In this document: piece after piece, positions 53,142-61,834 of the stretch
Layout: the number at the start of each line of letters is the position of its first letter
Numbering within the stretch: the first letter of the stretch is position 1
NCBI GenBank assembly: GCA_020073305.1
Contig: JAIQFK010000028.1
Coordinates: 1 to 64,000 of the forward strand
Length of the DNA stretch: 64,000 bases
Reading direction: 5' to 3'
DNA from: Terriglobia bacterium
Lineage (GTDB): Bacteria; Acidobacteriota; Terriglobia; Bryobacterales; Bryobacteraceae
Notes under the pieces: generated by a model
Told to the model about the DNA's origin: nothing
Databases searched by the model: none
Seen by the model: the letters and a program-made list of their open reading frames with translations, nothing else
Translations under genes and position numbers: made by a program

Positions 53142-54004
53142 AAACGACTTTTGACTTTTTCTCCCATTTCGGCGGGTGACGAACAGACGGTAATGCCCGC
53201 GGCCTTCAGCGCCTTGATCTTGTCCGGAGCCGCGCCTGAGCCGCCTGAAATAATGGCGCCGGCGTGACCCATGCGGCGGCCTGGTGGAGCGGTCTGGCCC
53301 GCGATGAACCCGACGACCGGCTTCTTGACGTGCTCACGGACGTAGGCGGCTGCAGTCTCCTCGGCGTTGCCGCCGATCTCGCCGATCATGACGATGGCGT
53401 GGGTGTCGGGATCTTCGTTGAACAGGCGAATGGCGTCGACAAAATTCGTACCGATCACCGGGTCGCCTCCGATGCCGATGCACGTGGATTGCCCGATGCC
53501 CAAGTTGCTCAACTGGCCGACGGCTTCGTACGTGAGGGTGCCGGAGCGCGAAACCACGCCCACATGGCCCTCTTTGTGGATGTGCGCCGGCATGATGCCG
53601 ATTTTGCATTTGCCGGGCGAGATGATGCCGGGACAGTTGGGTCCGATCAGGCGCGTCGCCTTGCCGCGCAGAAACTCCCAGGCGCGCACCATGTCGAGTG
53701 CAGGGATGCCTTCGGTGATGCAGACGACTAACGGCATGCCGGCATCGGCCGCTTCCATGATGGCGTCGGCGGCGAATGGGGGCGGAACGAAAATAACAGA
53801 GGCATTTGCACCGGTGGCCTTCACCGCATCGGTCACCGTGTTGAACACCGGAAGATCAAGATGGGTGGCGCCGCCCTTGCCGGGTGTTACACCGCCGACT
53901 ACAGTCGTGCCATAGGCGATGGCCTGCTGTGCGTGAAAGGAGCCTTCCTTTCCTGTGAAGCCCTGAACCAGAACGCGTGTGTTGCGATCGACCAAGATGC
54001 TCAT
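53138..54004 (-). CDS. sucD: succinyl-CoA synthetase subunit alpha
   Basis: A 288-residue CoA-binding subunit. [17 protein letters not shown] lies at the N-terminus, [20 protein letters not shown] in the middle, and the active-site His lies in [13 protein letters not shown]. It forms, with SucC, the TCA-cycle enzyme producing ATP/GTP from succinyl-CoA. Its ATG overlaps the sucC stop by 4 nt. Confidence 0.96.
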   Translation of the reverse strand: MSILVDRNTRVLVQGFTGKEGSFHAQQAIAYGTTVVGGVTPGKGGATHLDLPVFNTVTDAVKATGANASVIFVPPPFAADAIMEAADAGMPLVVCITEGIPALDMVRAWEFLRGKATRLIGPNCPGIISPGKCKIGIMPAHIHKEGHVGVVSRSGTLTYEAVGQLSNLGIGQSTCIGIGGDPVIGTNFVDAIRLFNEDPDTHAIVMIGEIGGNAEETAAAYVREHVKKPVVGFIAGQTAPPGRRMGHAGAIISGGSGAAPDKIKALKAAGITVCSSPAEMGEKVKSRL

Positions 54005-55158
54005 GCCGCCAGCCTCACGACCTTCTCGGCGGCATCGCGCATATTGTCGGCGACGGTAAAGTTGAATCCGGATTCCATCAGGATCTTGCGGCCCAATTCG
54101 ACGTTGGTGCCCTCCATGCGAACGACGATGGGGACCTTGATGTTGAGATCGCGCGCGGCGGCGACGACGCCGGTGGCGAGGGTGTCGCAGCGCAGGATGC
54201 CGCCGAAGATATTGATCAGGACGGCCTTCACCAGGTGGTCGGAAAGCAGAATGCGGAAGGCGTTTTTGACCTGCTCGGCGCTGGCGCCGCCGCCTACATC
54301 GAGGAAGTTGGCGGGCCGCCCGCCCGCGTGTTGAATGATGTCCATGGTGGCCATGGCGAGCCCCGCGCCGTTCACCATGCAGCCCACGGTGCCATCGAGC
54401 TTGATGTAGTTCAAGCCGAACATGGAGGCTTCGGTTTCGAGGGGGTCTTCTTCGTTCAGGTCGCGCAGTTCGAGCAGGTCTTTGTGGCGATAAAGTGCGT
54501 TATCGTCCAGGTTGATTTTGGCGTCGAGCGCGTAGACTTTGGCGTCTTTGGTGAGGATAAATGGATTGATCTCGGCAAGCGAGGCATCCACCGCAACGTA
54601 GGCCTGGGCCAGCGCCATCATGGCCGCCACGGCGCCGTTGATGCTGGCGGCGGGCACGCCCATGCCGAATGCCAGCTTGCGCGCCTGGTATGCAGCGAGG
54701 CCGCTATCGGGATCAAACGCTTCCTTCAAGATCAGCTCGGGGGATTTTGCGGCAACTTCTTCAATCTCCATGCCACCCGCGGCCGACGCCATGAACACCG
54801 GTTTCGCCTGCGCTCTGTCCAGCACGATCCCGAGGTACAACTCGCGCTCGATGGGAAGCGTCTCTTCAATCAGCAGCCGCTTCACCATGCGTCCTTCGGG
54901 GCCGGTCTGGTGCGTGACCAGCGTCATGCCCAGCATCTTTTTGGCGATCTCGGTGGCCTCGACCGCGTTGCGCACGATCTTCACGCCGCCGCCTTTGCCG
55001 CGCCCGCCGGCGTGAATTTGCGCCTTGACCACAACGCTTCCACCGATTTTCTGCGCGGCCGCGGTAGCCTCTTCCGCCGAAAAGGCCACCTCGCCGCGCG
55101 GCACAGGAACCTTGTACTTGGCCAGGATGGCCTTGGCCTGATACTCATGAATTTTCAT
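54001..55158 (-). CDS. sucC: succinyl-CoA synthetase subunit beta
   Basis: A 385-residue ATP-grasp subunit. [20 protein letters not shown] lies at the start, [18 protein letters not shown] in the nucleotide-binding region, and [11 protein letters not shown] with [16 protein letters not shown] toward the C-terminus. First gene of the sucC-sucD-ndk operon, divergent from trpD with 54 bp between the start codons. Confidence 0.96.
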   Translation of the reverse strand: MKIHEYQAKAILAKYKVPVPRGEVAFSAEEATAAAQKIGGSVVVKAQIHAGGRGKGGGVKIVRNAVEATEIAKKMLGMTLVTHQTGPEGRMVKRLLIEETLPIERELYLGIVLDRAQAKPVFMASAAGGMEIEEVAAKSPELILKEAFDPDSGLAAYQARKLAFGMGVPAASINGAVAAMMALAQAYVAVDASLAEINPFILTKDAKVYALDAKINLDDNALYRHKDLLELRDLNEEDPLETEASMFGLNYIKLDGTVGCMVNGAGLAMATMDIIQHAGGRPANFLDVGGGASAEQVKNAFRILLSDHLVKAVLINIFGGILRCDTLATGVVAAARDLNIKVPIVVRMEGTNVELGRKILMESGFNFTVADNMRDAAEKVVRLAA

Positions 55159-55212
55159 GGAGTGTCGTTGTGCTAGTATGGCGGGAAAGCCAGACTAATT
55201 TCCCACTATAAC

Positions 55213-56226
55213 ATGCCGTTTTTGCAGTATCTTCACGCCGTTGCCGAGCGCCACAACCTCGGGACGGCGGATGCCTTTCAAGCCATGGAAGCGATTTTGG
55301 CGGGCGAGGTTTCCGCGGCGCAGATCGGGGCATTTCTGACGGCGCTGCGCATGAAGGGCGAAACCGTGGATGAGCTGGTGGGATTCGCAAGCGCCATGCG
55401 AAAGCGCGCCGTTCGGGTGGAAGTGGGATTGACCGGCCAGACGCTGCTGGATACGTGCGGCACGGGAGGCGATGGCCAATCCACGTTCAATATCTCGACG
55501 ATCGCCGCGTTCGTGGCCGCCGGAACGGGCGTGTACGTGGCCAAGCATGGCAACCGGTCGGCCTCCAGCCAGTGCGGCAGCGCGGACCTGCTCGAGAGCC
55601 TGGGCATCGCGGTGTCGCTTCCTGGTGAGATGGTGGCGCGGGCGATTCGCGAAGTGGGAATCGGATTTCTGTTTGCGCCGCTAATCCACACGGCGATGAA
55701 GCACGCGCATCCCGTTCGCGTGGAGCTGAAGATGCGGACGGTATTCAATCTGCTGGGACCGCTGACGAATCCCGCGGGCGCCACCGCGCAACTGGTAGGC
55801 GCGCCTTCCCAACATGCCGCTGAACTGATGGCTGGTGCACTGGCCCAACTCGGACTGGAGCGCGGGTTTGTGGTGCACGGCTCCGATGGTCTCGACGAGA
55901 TCACGACAACGGGCGTCACGCTGGCCTATGAGATCCGCGCCGGGCGAGTGGAGCAGCGCAGGGTTTCTCCGGAGGATTTCGGCGTTGAGCGAGCGACGGC
56001 TTCCGCGCTCAAGGGTGCCGATCCGCAAACCAACGCGGACATTGCGCGGGCGATTTTACAGGGCGCGCCGGGGCCGAAGCGCGACATCGTGCTGGTGAAT
56101 GCGTCGGCCGCGCTGGTGGCGGCGGGGAAGGCCTCCGATTTTCGTGAGGGGATGGAACTGGCGCGGCGGTCGATCGACTCCGGCGCGGCGTGGAAGAAGG
56201 TGGAAGAGCTGGCGCGGTTCCGGTGA
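55213..56226 (+). CDS. trpD: anthranilate phosphoribosyltransferase
   Basis: A 337-residue enzyme of normal length. The PRPP-binding segment is DTCGTGGDGQSTFNIS, the anthranilate region is KHGNRSASSQCGSADLLE, and HPVRVELKMRTVFNLLGPLTNP and GSDGLDEITTTG are further signatures. It is the second step of tryptophan synthesis. No other trp gene is adjacent, so the pathway is scattered in this genome. Confidence 0.95.
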   Translation: MPFLQYLHAVAERHNLGTADAFQAMEAILAGEVSAAQIGAFLTALRMKGETVDELVGFASAMRKRAVRVEVGLTGQTLLDTCGTGGDGQSTFNISTIAAFVAAGTGVYVAKHGNRSASSQCGSADLLESLGIAVSLPGEMVARAIREVGIGFLFAPLIHTAMKHAHPVRVELKMRTVFNLLGPLTNPAGATAQLVGAPSQHAAELMAGALAQLGLERGFVVHGSDGLDEITTTGVTLAYEIRAGRVEQRRVSPEDFGVERATASALKGADPQTNADIARAILQGAPGPKRDIVLVNASAALVAAGKASDFREGMELARRSIDSGAAWKKVEELARFR

Positions 56227-56253
56227 ATTTGAGGAAATAGCGGTTGCCGAGTG

Positions 56254-56281
56254 TTAGAAACAATCGTTAGGGTTCTATAAT
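56254..56281 (+). promoter_or_regulatory. promoter of FkbM gene, leaderless
   Basis: TTAGAA (56254-56259), a 16-nt spacer and perfect TATAAT (56276-56281), followed 6 nt later by ATG 56288. The predicted transcript begins at or within a base of the start codon, and no Shine-Dalgarno sequence is present. Confidence 0.6.
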
Positions 56282-56287
56282 TCCTTC

Positions 56288-57202
56288 ATGACGGTGCGCA
56301 TTTTGTATCGGGGCACTCTTTGGCTGGCGGCCATTGCCGTGCCCCTCGTTTTTGTGGTCCCGGCAGGCTGGTACCTCGCAAAGACCAAGAGCCAGAGCCC
56401 CTACTGTACGAACTGGAAGGGCCTGCTCGACATGCGGGTGCAACTCGGACGGGACAACGCAGCCAACCGCATCGCGAAGAACATGCGCAGGGTGGGGGAG
56501 GATCAGAAGCTCTCCTTGGTCCTGTGGGAAAGCCCTGTGGGACGCTTCTGGGTGCCGACCGGCTCGCCGATGCTGCTCGCCTACTTGCTTGCCCAGCAAC
56601 AGAGTGACATTTACGGAGACGAACAGGCCGGCGTCCACAGCCGGGATGTGGTGATTGATTGCGGGGCCCACGTGGGTGTCTTCGTCAAAAAAGCACTGTC
56701 CCGCGGCGCGCGGCTGGTGGTGGCGGTTGAGCCCGCGCCCCAGGCGGCGGAATGTTTGCGGCGTAATTTCAGCGACGAAATCAGGAACGGTACCGTGATT
56801 GTTTGTCAGAAGGCGATCTGGGAAAAGCCTGAGATGACGCTGAAGTTCTTCCTCAACGGCAATGGGGACGCCGCTGATAGCCTGGTCTGGCAGGCGAAAG
56901 ATGTTGCGGCTGTCGACGTCAAGACTACCACCATCGATGCCATCGCTGCGGATTACCACCTCGATCGGATCGATTTCATAAAAGCGGATATAAAGGGGGC
57001 CGCCGCATCGATGCTCCGCGGCGCTAAGGACACCTTGGTGCGCAGCCGTCCGCGCATGGCGATCTCAACGGAGGAAGGCTTCGACCATCCCGCTGAAATC
57101 GCTACTCTGGTGAGCGGCATGGCCCCCAACTACCGGAGCGTATGCGGTCCCTGTGTCACAGCCGCCGGGAGTATCTTCACAGACGTGATGTTCTTTCAAT
57201 AG
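56288..57202 (+). CDS. membrane-anchored FkbM-family methyltransferase
   Basis: A 304-residue protein with an N-terminal transmembrane anchor (about 8-30). An S-adenosylmethionine-dependent FkbM fold follows: VVIDCGAHVGVFVKKAL (motif I), VVAVEPAPQAAECLRRNF and DRIDFIKADIKGAAASMLRGA. The last motif normally reads DIEGAE; here both acidic residues after the Asp are replaced (Lys, Ala), so activity may be altered. The family methylates sugar or other hydroxyls, often in polysaccharide or glycolipid synthesis. No glycan genes are adjacent. Confidence 0.8.
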   Translation: MTVRILYRGTLWLAAIAVPLVFVVPAGWYLAKTKSQSPYCTNWKGLLDMRVQLGRDNAANRIAKNMRRVGEDQKLSLVLWESPVGRFWVPTGSPMLLAYLLAQQQSDIYGDEQAGVHSRDVVIDCGAHVGVFVKKALSRGARLVVAVEPAPQAAECLRRNFSDEIRNGTVIVCQKAIWEKPEMTLKFFLNGNGDAADSLVWQAKDVAAVDVKTTTIDAIAADYHLDRIDFIKADIKGAAASMLRGAKDTLVRSRPRMAISTEEGFDHPAEIATLVSGMAPNYRSVCGPCVTAAGSIFTDVMFFQ

Positions 57203-57242
57203 GTCAGGAAAAGCCAGGCGCCGCCTCGGGCGCAATGTCTCT

Positions 57243-57623
57243 TTACATCACGCCGGAATGGCGTTTGAGGATTTGCTGCAGATTCTGAGAAAAGGCGGAG
57301 CGGGCGAGGACCATGTCGCAGCCGGTTTCGTGGGCTTTCTGCTTCAGTTCTCCCTGCACGTGGGACAGGTAGCCGATCACACTGATGTTTTTGAGCTCGG
57401 CGTTGCTCTTGAGCTTGGTGATGATTTCCAGCGGATTGACGCTTTCGAAATTCAGATCGAAGATGATCAAGGTGGGATGAGCTTTGGCCTTCGTCAGGAC
57501 TTCGTGTTCGTCCTTGACGAATTCCACGGACATGCCGGCGCGCTTCGCGGCGTCATTGATCTTGACTGAAAAAAACAGATCACTCACAACCGCAAGGACT
57601 TTCTTGTTATCCTGCTTGTGCAT
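57243..57623 (-). CDS. stand-alone receiver-domain-like protein
   Basis: A 126-residue single-domain protein with a CheY-like alternation. The probable phosphoacceptor is Asp56 (LIIFDLNFE) and an acidic residue is Asp15 near the N-terminus (VVSDLFF). The canonical DD pair and final Lys are not clear, so it may be a divergent or pseudo-receiver. No output domain. Its neighbours (FkbM methyltransferase, transporter operon) do not identify a partner kinase. Confidence 0.65.
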   Translation of the reverse strand: MHKQDNKKVLAVVSDLFFSVKINDAAKRAGMSVEFVKDEHEVLTKAKAHPTLIIFDLNFESVNPLEIITKLKSNAELKNISVIGYLSHVQGELKQKAHETGCDMVLARSAFSQNLQQILKRHSGVM

Positions 57624-57811
57624 ACAGTTCCGCTACAACAATACTCCCTCTCACAAACTTCAAGCTGGCCTGGTCGTTGGACCCGATTGAAAACCGGAAG
57701 GAAAGTCCATCTTACTCGGTTCGAATGGGGCGCGCAAGGACGTACGCCGGGAGGGCGTGCGAGGAAATGAGTGGAGACGAAGCGAATCCAGGCTTCCGTG
57801 CGACGTGCACT

Positions 57812-59107
57812 TCAGATGGTTGGTTCGCCGTGAACTTCGACCTCACGACGCTCCACGCCCTCCGCAGCGGGTTCGGGGAGGCGCCCTGTGAAGTTGGCCC
57901 AGCCCCAGAAGAACGCGGTGGTGGAACTCAGAGCGCCTGCGATAGCTCCGATCAGGCGCGGGCTGTAGTACTGGGAGGAGATACCGGCAGCGGTCATCGA
58001 AACCATCATGACGCTCCACTGCATGGACTCCATGGTGGAGAAGACACGGCCGCGAAACTCATTCGAGACGTGACTCAGGAGCTGCGACATGTTCAGAACC
58101 GAACTGACGGCAACCGCCGCGCGCGAAAGGGCAATGAACAGGAGCGCGAGATAGAAATTCCGCATCTGGCTGAAGATGATGTAGGTCGAACCATGCAGAA
58201 TGTAACAGACGGAGATGGCGAGCTTGTAACCGCGGAAGCTAATTCGCTCGCCCAGCCAGTAAGCGACGGCGCCGCCGAACAGCAGGCCGACGCCGGCGCA
58301 GCCCCACACTTCGCCGATGCCCGCGGGCCCGCGGTTGAACACGATCTCGCCGAAGATGCTGAACAGGATCTGCGCGGCGCCTCCGCCCGTGGCCCAGCCG
58401 ACGCCAATCAGCGCGATGCCGAAGATGAGCGGGTTGGCGCGCATGTAGCGGAGGCCTTCCTTATATTCGTGCCAGGGACGAACTACTTCGGCCTCAGTGA
58501 GTGCAGCCTTGCGGGGCTGGAACGCGTCGCCCTTCACCTTGAGCCGCGAAATACAGATCGCGGAAAACAGAAAGGAAAGCGAATTGAGAACGAACGCCCA
58601 CTCGTAGCCGAACTGCATCACGCTGGCGCCGGCGGCGAACGTCCCGATGGTGATGGTGGTCCATTGGGTGGTTTGCGTCAGTGAGTTGGCGGTGTGCAGC
58701 TCTTCTTTGGTCGTAATGGTCGGCAGAATGGCGGAGCGGCCGCTGGTGAAGAACGGGGAAGCAAACATCAATAGCGCGCTGAACAGGTAGAGCAGCCAGG
58801 TTTCCGGGCGCCGGAGGCACAGAATGAAACCCAGGGCCAGAACGGCGCGAATCAGGTCGCTGGCGATCATGATGTGCTTGCGGTTGAGCCGATCGAGCAC
58901 CACACCGGCGATCGGCCCGGCCAGCACCGCGGGAATAGCGCGCGAGAGCATGACGCCGCTCACCACCAGGCCGGATTTGGTGATGGCCAGCGCCAGGCTG
59001 AAGACCGCGATGTTGTTGAAGTGATCGCCGATCTCGCTGACTACCTGGCCGCTCCAGGTATAGCGATAATTCCGGTTAGTCGTCAGCAACTCACGAAACG
59101 AAAGCAT
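57812..59107 (-). CDS. MFS transporter
   Basis: A 431-residue, 12-helix major facilitator of the MFS_3/EntS-like type. SFRELLTTNRNYRYTWSGQ and GDHFNNIAVFSLAL lie at the N-terminus, AGVVLDRLNRKHIMIASD forms the first conserved loop, and NMSQLLSHVSNEFRGRVFS comes later. Its start overlaps the stop of the upstream EamA gene by one base, making it the last gene of a five-gene overlapping operon. Likely an exporter; substrate unknown. Confidence 0.85.
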   Translation of the reverse strand: MLSFRELLTTNRNYRYTWSGQVVSEIGDHFNNIAVFSLALAITKSGLVVSGVMLSRAIPAVLAGPIAGVVLDRLNRKHIMIASDLIRAVLALGFILCLRRPETWLLYLFSALLMFASPFFTSGRSAILPTITTKEELHTANSLTQTTQWTTITIGTFAAGASVMQFGYEWAFVLNSLSFLFSAICISRLKVKGDAFQPRKAALTEAEVVRPWHEYKEGLRYMRANPLIFGIALIGVGWATGGGAAQILFSIFGEIVFNRGPAGIGEVWGCAGVGLLFGGAVAYWLGERISFRGYKLAISVCYILHGSTYIIFSQMRNFYLALLFIALSRAAVAVSSVLNMSQLLSHVSNEFRGRVFSTMESMQWSVMMVSMTAAGISSQYYSPRLIGAIAGALSSTTAFFWGWANFTGRLPEPAAEGVERREVEVHGEPTI

Positions 59108-59988
59108 CAGCCTCGCTCCGTCAGGTACACGCCGGTGAAGATCACGGTTCCACCCGCGACCAGCGCGCCGGTGATTCGTTCACCCAGAAACGCCACACCC
59201 ATCAAAGTTGCGATCAGCGGCTCGAGATAGATGAACGCCGAGACGCGCGAGGCGGAAATGTGAGTCAGTGCGTGATAGTAGATGAGATAACAGATCACCG
59301 AAGGAAACAGCGCCATGTAGACCAGGCTGCTCCACCCGGCGGCGCTGACGTGCGCGAAGGGGAACCCGCGCGCTTGCCACAGCGCAATGGGCGCCAGCAG
59401 CGCCGCGCCGCTCACATAGGCAAATCCGTTGACCGCCACCGTGCTATAGCGTTCGGCCGCCTGTTTCCCGTACACCGCGAACAACGAAAAGAGCACGCAA
59501 GCCACAGCGGTGATGGCATCCCCGGTCAGGGAGGCTTCAGCGGGCGCGGCGCCCTTCGCGGTGGCCTGGTACGCCAGCGCCGCTACTCCGCCCAGCGCGA
59601 GGATCATGCCGCCCGCCTTGCGCAGCGTAATGCGCTCGAGGCCCATGGCGGCGGCGATCAGCAGGACGAAAATCGGCCCCACGCCGATGATCAACGCGGA
59701 ATGCGCCACGGTGGTGCGGTGTAATCCAATCAGAAACAGGAGCTGGTTCCCCACGTTGCAGGCGGCCAGAAAGCCGAGCAGCATCCAGTCGGCCGGCAGC
59801 CCCAAGCCTCCGGTGCGCGCCTTCCGCCAATACGCGGGCGCGAGAAAAATGCCGGCGAGGCCAATGCGCAGCGAGCCCAGCAGAAGCGGCGGAAACTCGC
59901 GCAACGCCATCTTGCCGACAATGAAATTCGCCGACCACAGAAGCACCATCAGCGAGATCAACGTGTAGAGGAAGACGGGGCCGTTCAA
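59107..59988 (-). CDS. EamA/DMT-superfamily transporter
   Basis: A 293-residue protein with about ten transmembrane helices in two EamA repeats (LLWSANFIVGKMALREFPPL near the start; FIYLEPLIATLMGVAFLGE in the second repeat). The start overlaps the stop of the enolase-superfamily gene by 4 nt. In an operon with an N-acylamino-acid-racemase-like enzyme an amino-acid exporter is plausible, but this is inference. Confidence 0.85.
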   Translation of the reverse strand: MNGPVFLYTLISLMVLLWSANFIVGKMALREFPPLLLGSLRIGLAGIFLAPAYWRKARTGGLGLPADWMLLGFLAACNVGNQLLFLIGLHRTTVAHSALIIGVGPIFVLLIAAAMGLERITLRKAGGMILALGGVAALAYQATAKGAAPAEASLTGDAITAVACVLFSLFAVYGKQAAERYSTVAVNGFAYVSGAALLAPIALWQARGFPFAHVSAAGWSSLVYMALFPSVICYLIYYHALTHISASRVSAFIYLEPLIATLMGVAFLGERITGALVAGGTVIFTGVYLTERG

Positions 59989-61094
59989 CCGACCGGCTCC
60001 TGGCGAACGGTGACTTCGCGCAAGAAGTCGTGGTCAATCGCATAGCCGAATCCCGGCTCATCGCGAATCTCGATGGTGCCGCGCGGCGTAGTCTCGACGA
60101 CTGGGCAGGTAATGTCGCGCTTCCAATAACGCTGGCTCGCCGAAACATCGCCCGGCAGCGTGAAATTCGGCAGGGTGGAAAGAGCAATGTTGTGCGCGCG
60201 CCCGATTCCGGCTTCCAGCATGCCTCCACACCACACGGGAATGCCGGCCGCCTGGGCTCGGTCATGAACGCGCTTGGCTTCGCAAAATCCACCGACTCGC
60301 CCTAGCTTGATGTTGATGATCCCGCACGCCCGCAGGCGAATGGCCTGCTCCGCATGGTGCGCCGAGCGAATGCACTCATCCAGGCAGATGGGTGTCTGCA
60401 ATCTCCGTTGCAGCTCGGCGTGATCGATGATGTCATCGTGGGCCAGCGGCTGCTCGATCATCATCAGATAGAAATCATCCAGCCGCTTGAGATGATCGGC
60501 GTCGCGCAAGGTGTAGGCGGAGTTGGCGTCCGCCATCAACTTGATGGAAGGAAACCGCTCGCGCACCTGGCGGATCACGTCAACGTCCCAGCCGGGTTTG
60601 ATCTTCATCTTGATGCGCTGGTAGCCGGCCGCCAGCTCAATTTCGATCTTCTCGAGTAGCTTCGGCACCGATTCCTGAATGCCAATGGAGACGCCGCAGG
60701 GAATCTCGCGCCGCGCTCCCCCGCCAATGTGCTGCCAGAGCGGTTTTCCGTGCAGTCGCGCGTCCAGATCCCAGATGGCGGCTTCGAGGCCACCACGCGC
60801 CATGCGATGCCCGCGGATGTGCTCGGTCAAGGGCGCGACATCGTTGGCGCTTTGCGGCTGTTTCTCGAGGACTCGTGGCGCGGCATAGTCGCGCAGGATA
60901 AGCCACGCCGAGCCGGTCCACTCCTCGTTGTAGAACGGACCCTCGCCCGCGGTGACTTCGCCCCATCCCGATACGCCATCGCTCACTGCTTCCACCAGAA
61001 CGATGTCGCGCTCGGTGGTGCGGCCGAAGCTGGTCTCAAAGAAATGCACCAGGGGCATCCGAATTTGCCGCAGGACGATCCGGTCGATTTTCAT
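59985..61094 (-). CDS. menC: o-succinylbenzoate synthase / N-succinylamino acid racemase-like enzyme
   Basis: A 369-residue enolase-superfamily protein of the OSBS/NSAR group. Catalytic features: lysines in KMKIKPGWD, metal ligands Asp in MADANSAYT, Glu in MMIEQPL and Asp in CLDECI, and the opposite-face Lys in NIKLGRVGG. MenC enzymes make menaquinone precursor; close relatives racemise N-succinylamino acids. No other men gene is nearby, but a GNAT acyltransferase is directly upstream, which favours the racemase role. The start ATG 61094 overlaps the GNAT stop (ATGA); ATG 61100 is possible. The symbol marks the family, not a proven role. Confidence 0.8.
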   Translation of the reverse strand: MKIDRIVLRQIRMPLVHFFETSFGRTTERDIVLVEAVSDGVSGWGEVTAGEGPFYNEEWTGSAWLILRDYAAPRVLEKQPQSANDVAPLTEHIRGHRMARGGLEAAIWDLDARLHGKPLWQHIGGGARREIPCGVSIGIQESVPKLLEKIEIELAAGYQRIKMKIKPGWDVDVIRQVRERFPSIKLMADANSAYTLRDADHLKRLDDFYLMMIEQPLAHDDIIDHAELQRRLQTPICLDECIRSAHHAEQAIRLRACGIINIKLGRVGGFCEAKRVHDRAQAAGIPVWCGGMLEAGIGRAHNIALSTLPNFTLPGDVSASQRYWKRDITCPVVETTPRGTIEIRDEPGFGYAIDHDFLREVTVRQEPVG

Positions 61095-61834
61095 TCCCAT
61101 TTACCGAAAAGGTAAGTGCCAGCTTCGGGAGATCGCTCCACGCCCACCACCGCAAGACCACGGCCGAAATTCGACTCGAATCGGTTGCTGAGTTCCTGCT
61201 GGATCTGGCGGGCGCGCTTGGGCTCCTGGTGCTTTAAGGCTGCGATATCGGCGGGGACTGAGATGCGCTCCACGATATCCGGCCGGACCGGCGGCTCACC
61301 GCCGTTCACAATCGCTTTCACGCGCGGACTGGCGATCCACCACTCGGCCACGCAGCGGTCCGTGGGCAGGCCGCCGTGCAGCGGGCTGGTGGTGGTGCCG
61401 TACTGATTTCGCACGTAACGCCGCACGATTGTGCCGAGCCTTTCCATGTTGAAATAAGCGTTCTTGATTTCGAGCGGGTCGAAGGTCCATTCGACCAGCT
61501 CGATGGCTCGCGCCAGAGCATCTTCGCGCTGTTTGAGCTTGAGCATCCGGCCGACACCCGCGTCGCGATATTCCGGCAGCACGCCGAGCATGTGGCTATG
61601 CAGATAGGACCCGCCACCGGCCTTGAGGCCCGGGATGGCCAGGCAGAAGCCGATCATCCGATTGCCGTCGAAAGCTCCGAAAGCCTGCCCGCCCACCTTC
61701 GTGGCGACAATAAACAAGCGCGCGGGCAGCAGTTCGATGTCGTTAAAGCCCCAGATTTGTTTCTGCAACTCGACAGCATTCTCAAACTCCCGCTGGCCGG
61801 CAAGGGCACGCACGGCAATCGCCGCGTGGCTCAC
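61091..61834 (-). CDS. GNAT-family acyltransferase (COG3375-like)
   Basis: A 247-residue protein of the large, poorly characterised GNAT group. LQKQIWGFNDIELLPARLFIV is near the N-terminus, GGQAFGAFDGNRMIGFCLAIP forms the core strands, and the acyl-CoA loop region is LGVLPEYRDAGVGRMLK. WTFDPLEIKNAYFNM is diagnostic of the group. Members sit beside N-succinylamino acid racemases in Geobacillus-type operons and act there as succinyltransferases. GTG 61834 overlaps the mazG stop; the longer open frame up to 62266 lies inside mazG and is not coding. Confidence 0.8.
   Translation of the reverse strand: MSHAAIAVRALAGQREFENAVELQKQIWGFNDIELLPARLFIVATKVGGQAFGAFDGNRMIGFCLAIPGLKAGGGSYLHSHMLGVLPEYRDAGVGRMLKLKQREDALARAIELVEWTFDPLEIKNAYFNMERLGTIVRRYVRNQYGTTTSPLHGGLPTDRCVAEWWIASPRVKAIVNGGEPPVRPDIVERISVPADIAALKHQEPKRARQIQQELSNRFESNFGRGLAVVGVERSPEAGTYLFGKWE

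Noticed and set aside
53977-55176. 399-residue open frame antisense to sucC
   Set aside because: Low-complexity Gly/His/Asp-rich translation opposite an unmistakable succinyl-CoA synthetase beta subunit.
57624-57811. Possible tRNA (a ggttcgaat T-loop-like string)
   Set aside because: No acceptor stem or anticodon arm can be paired around it. No tRNA was found elsewhere either.
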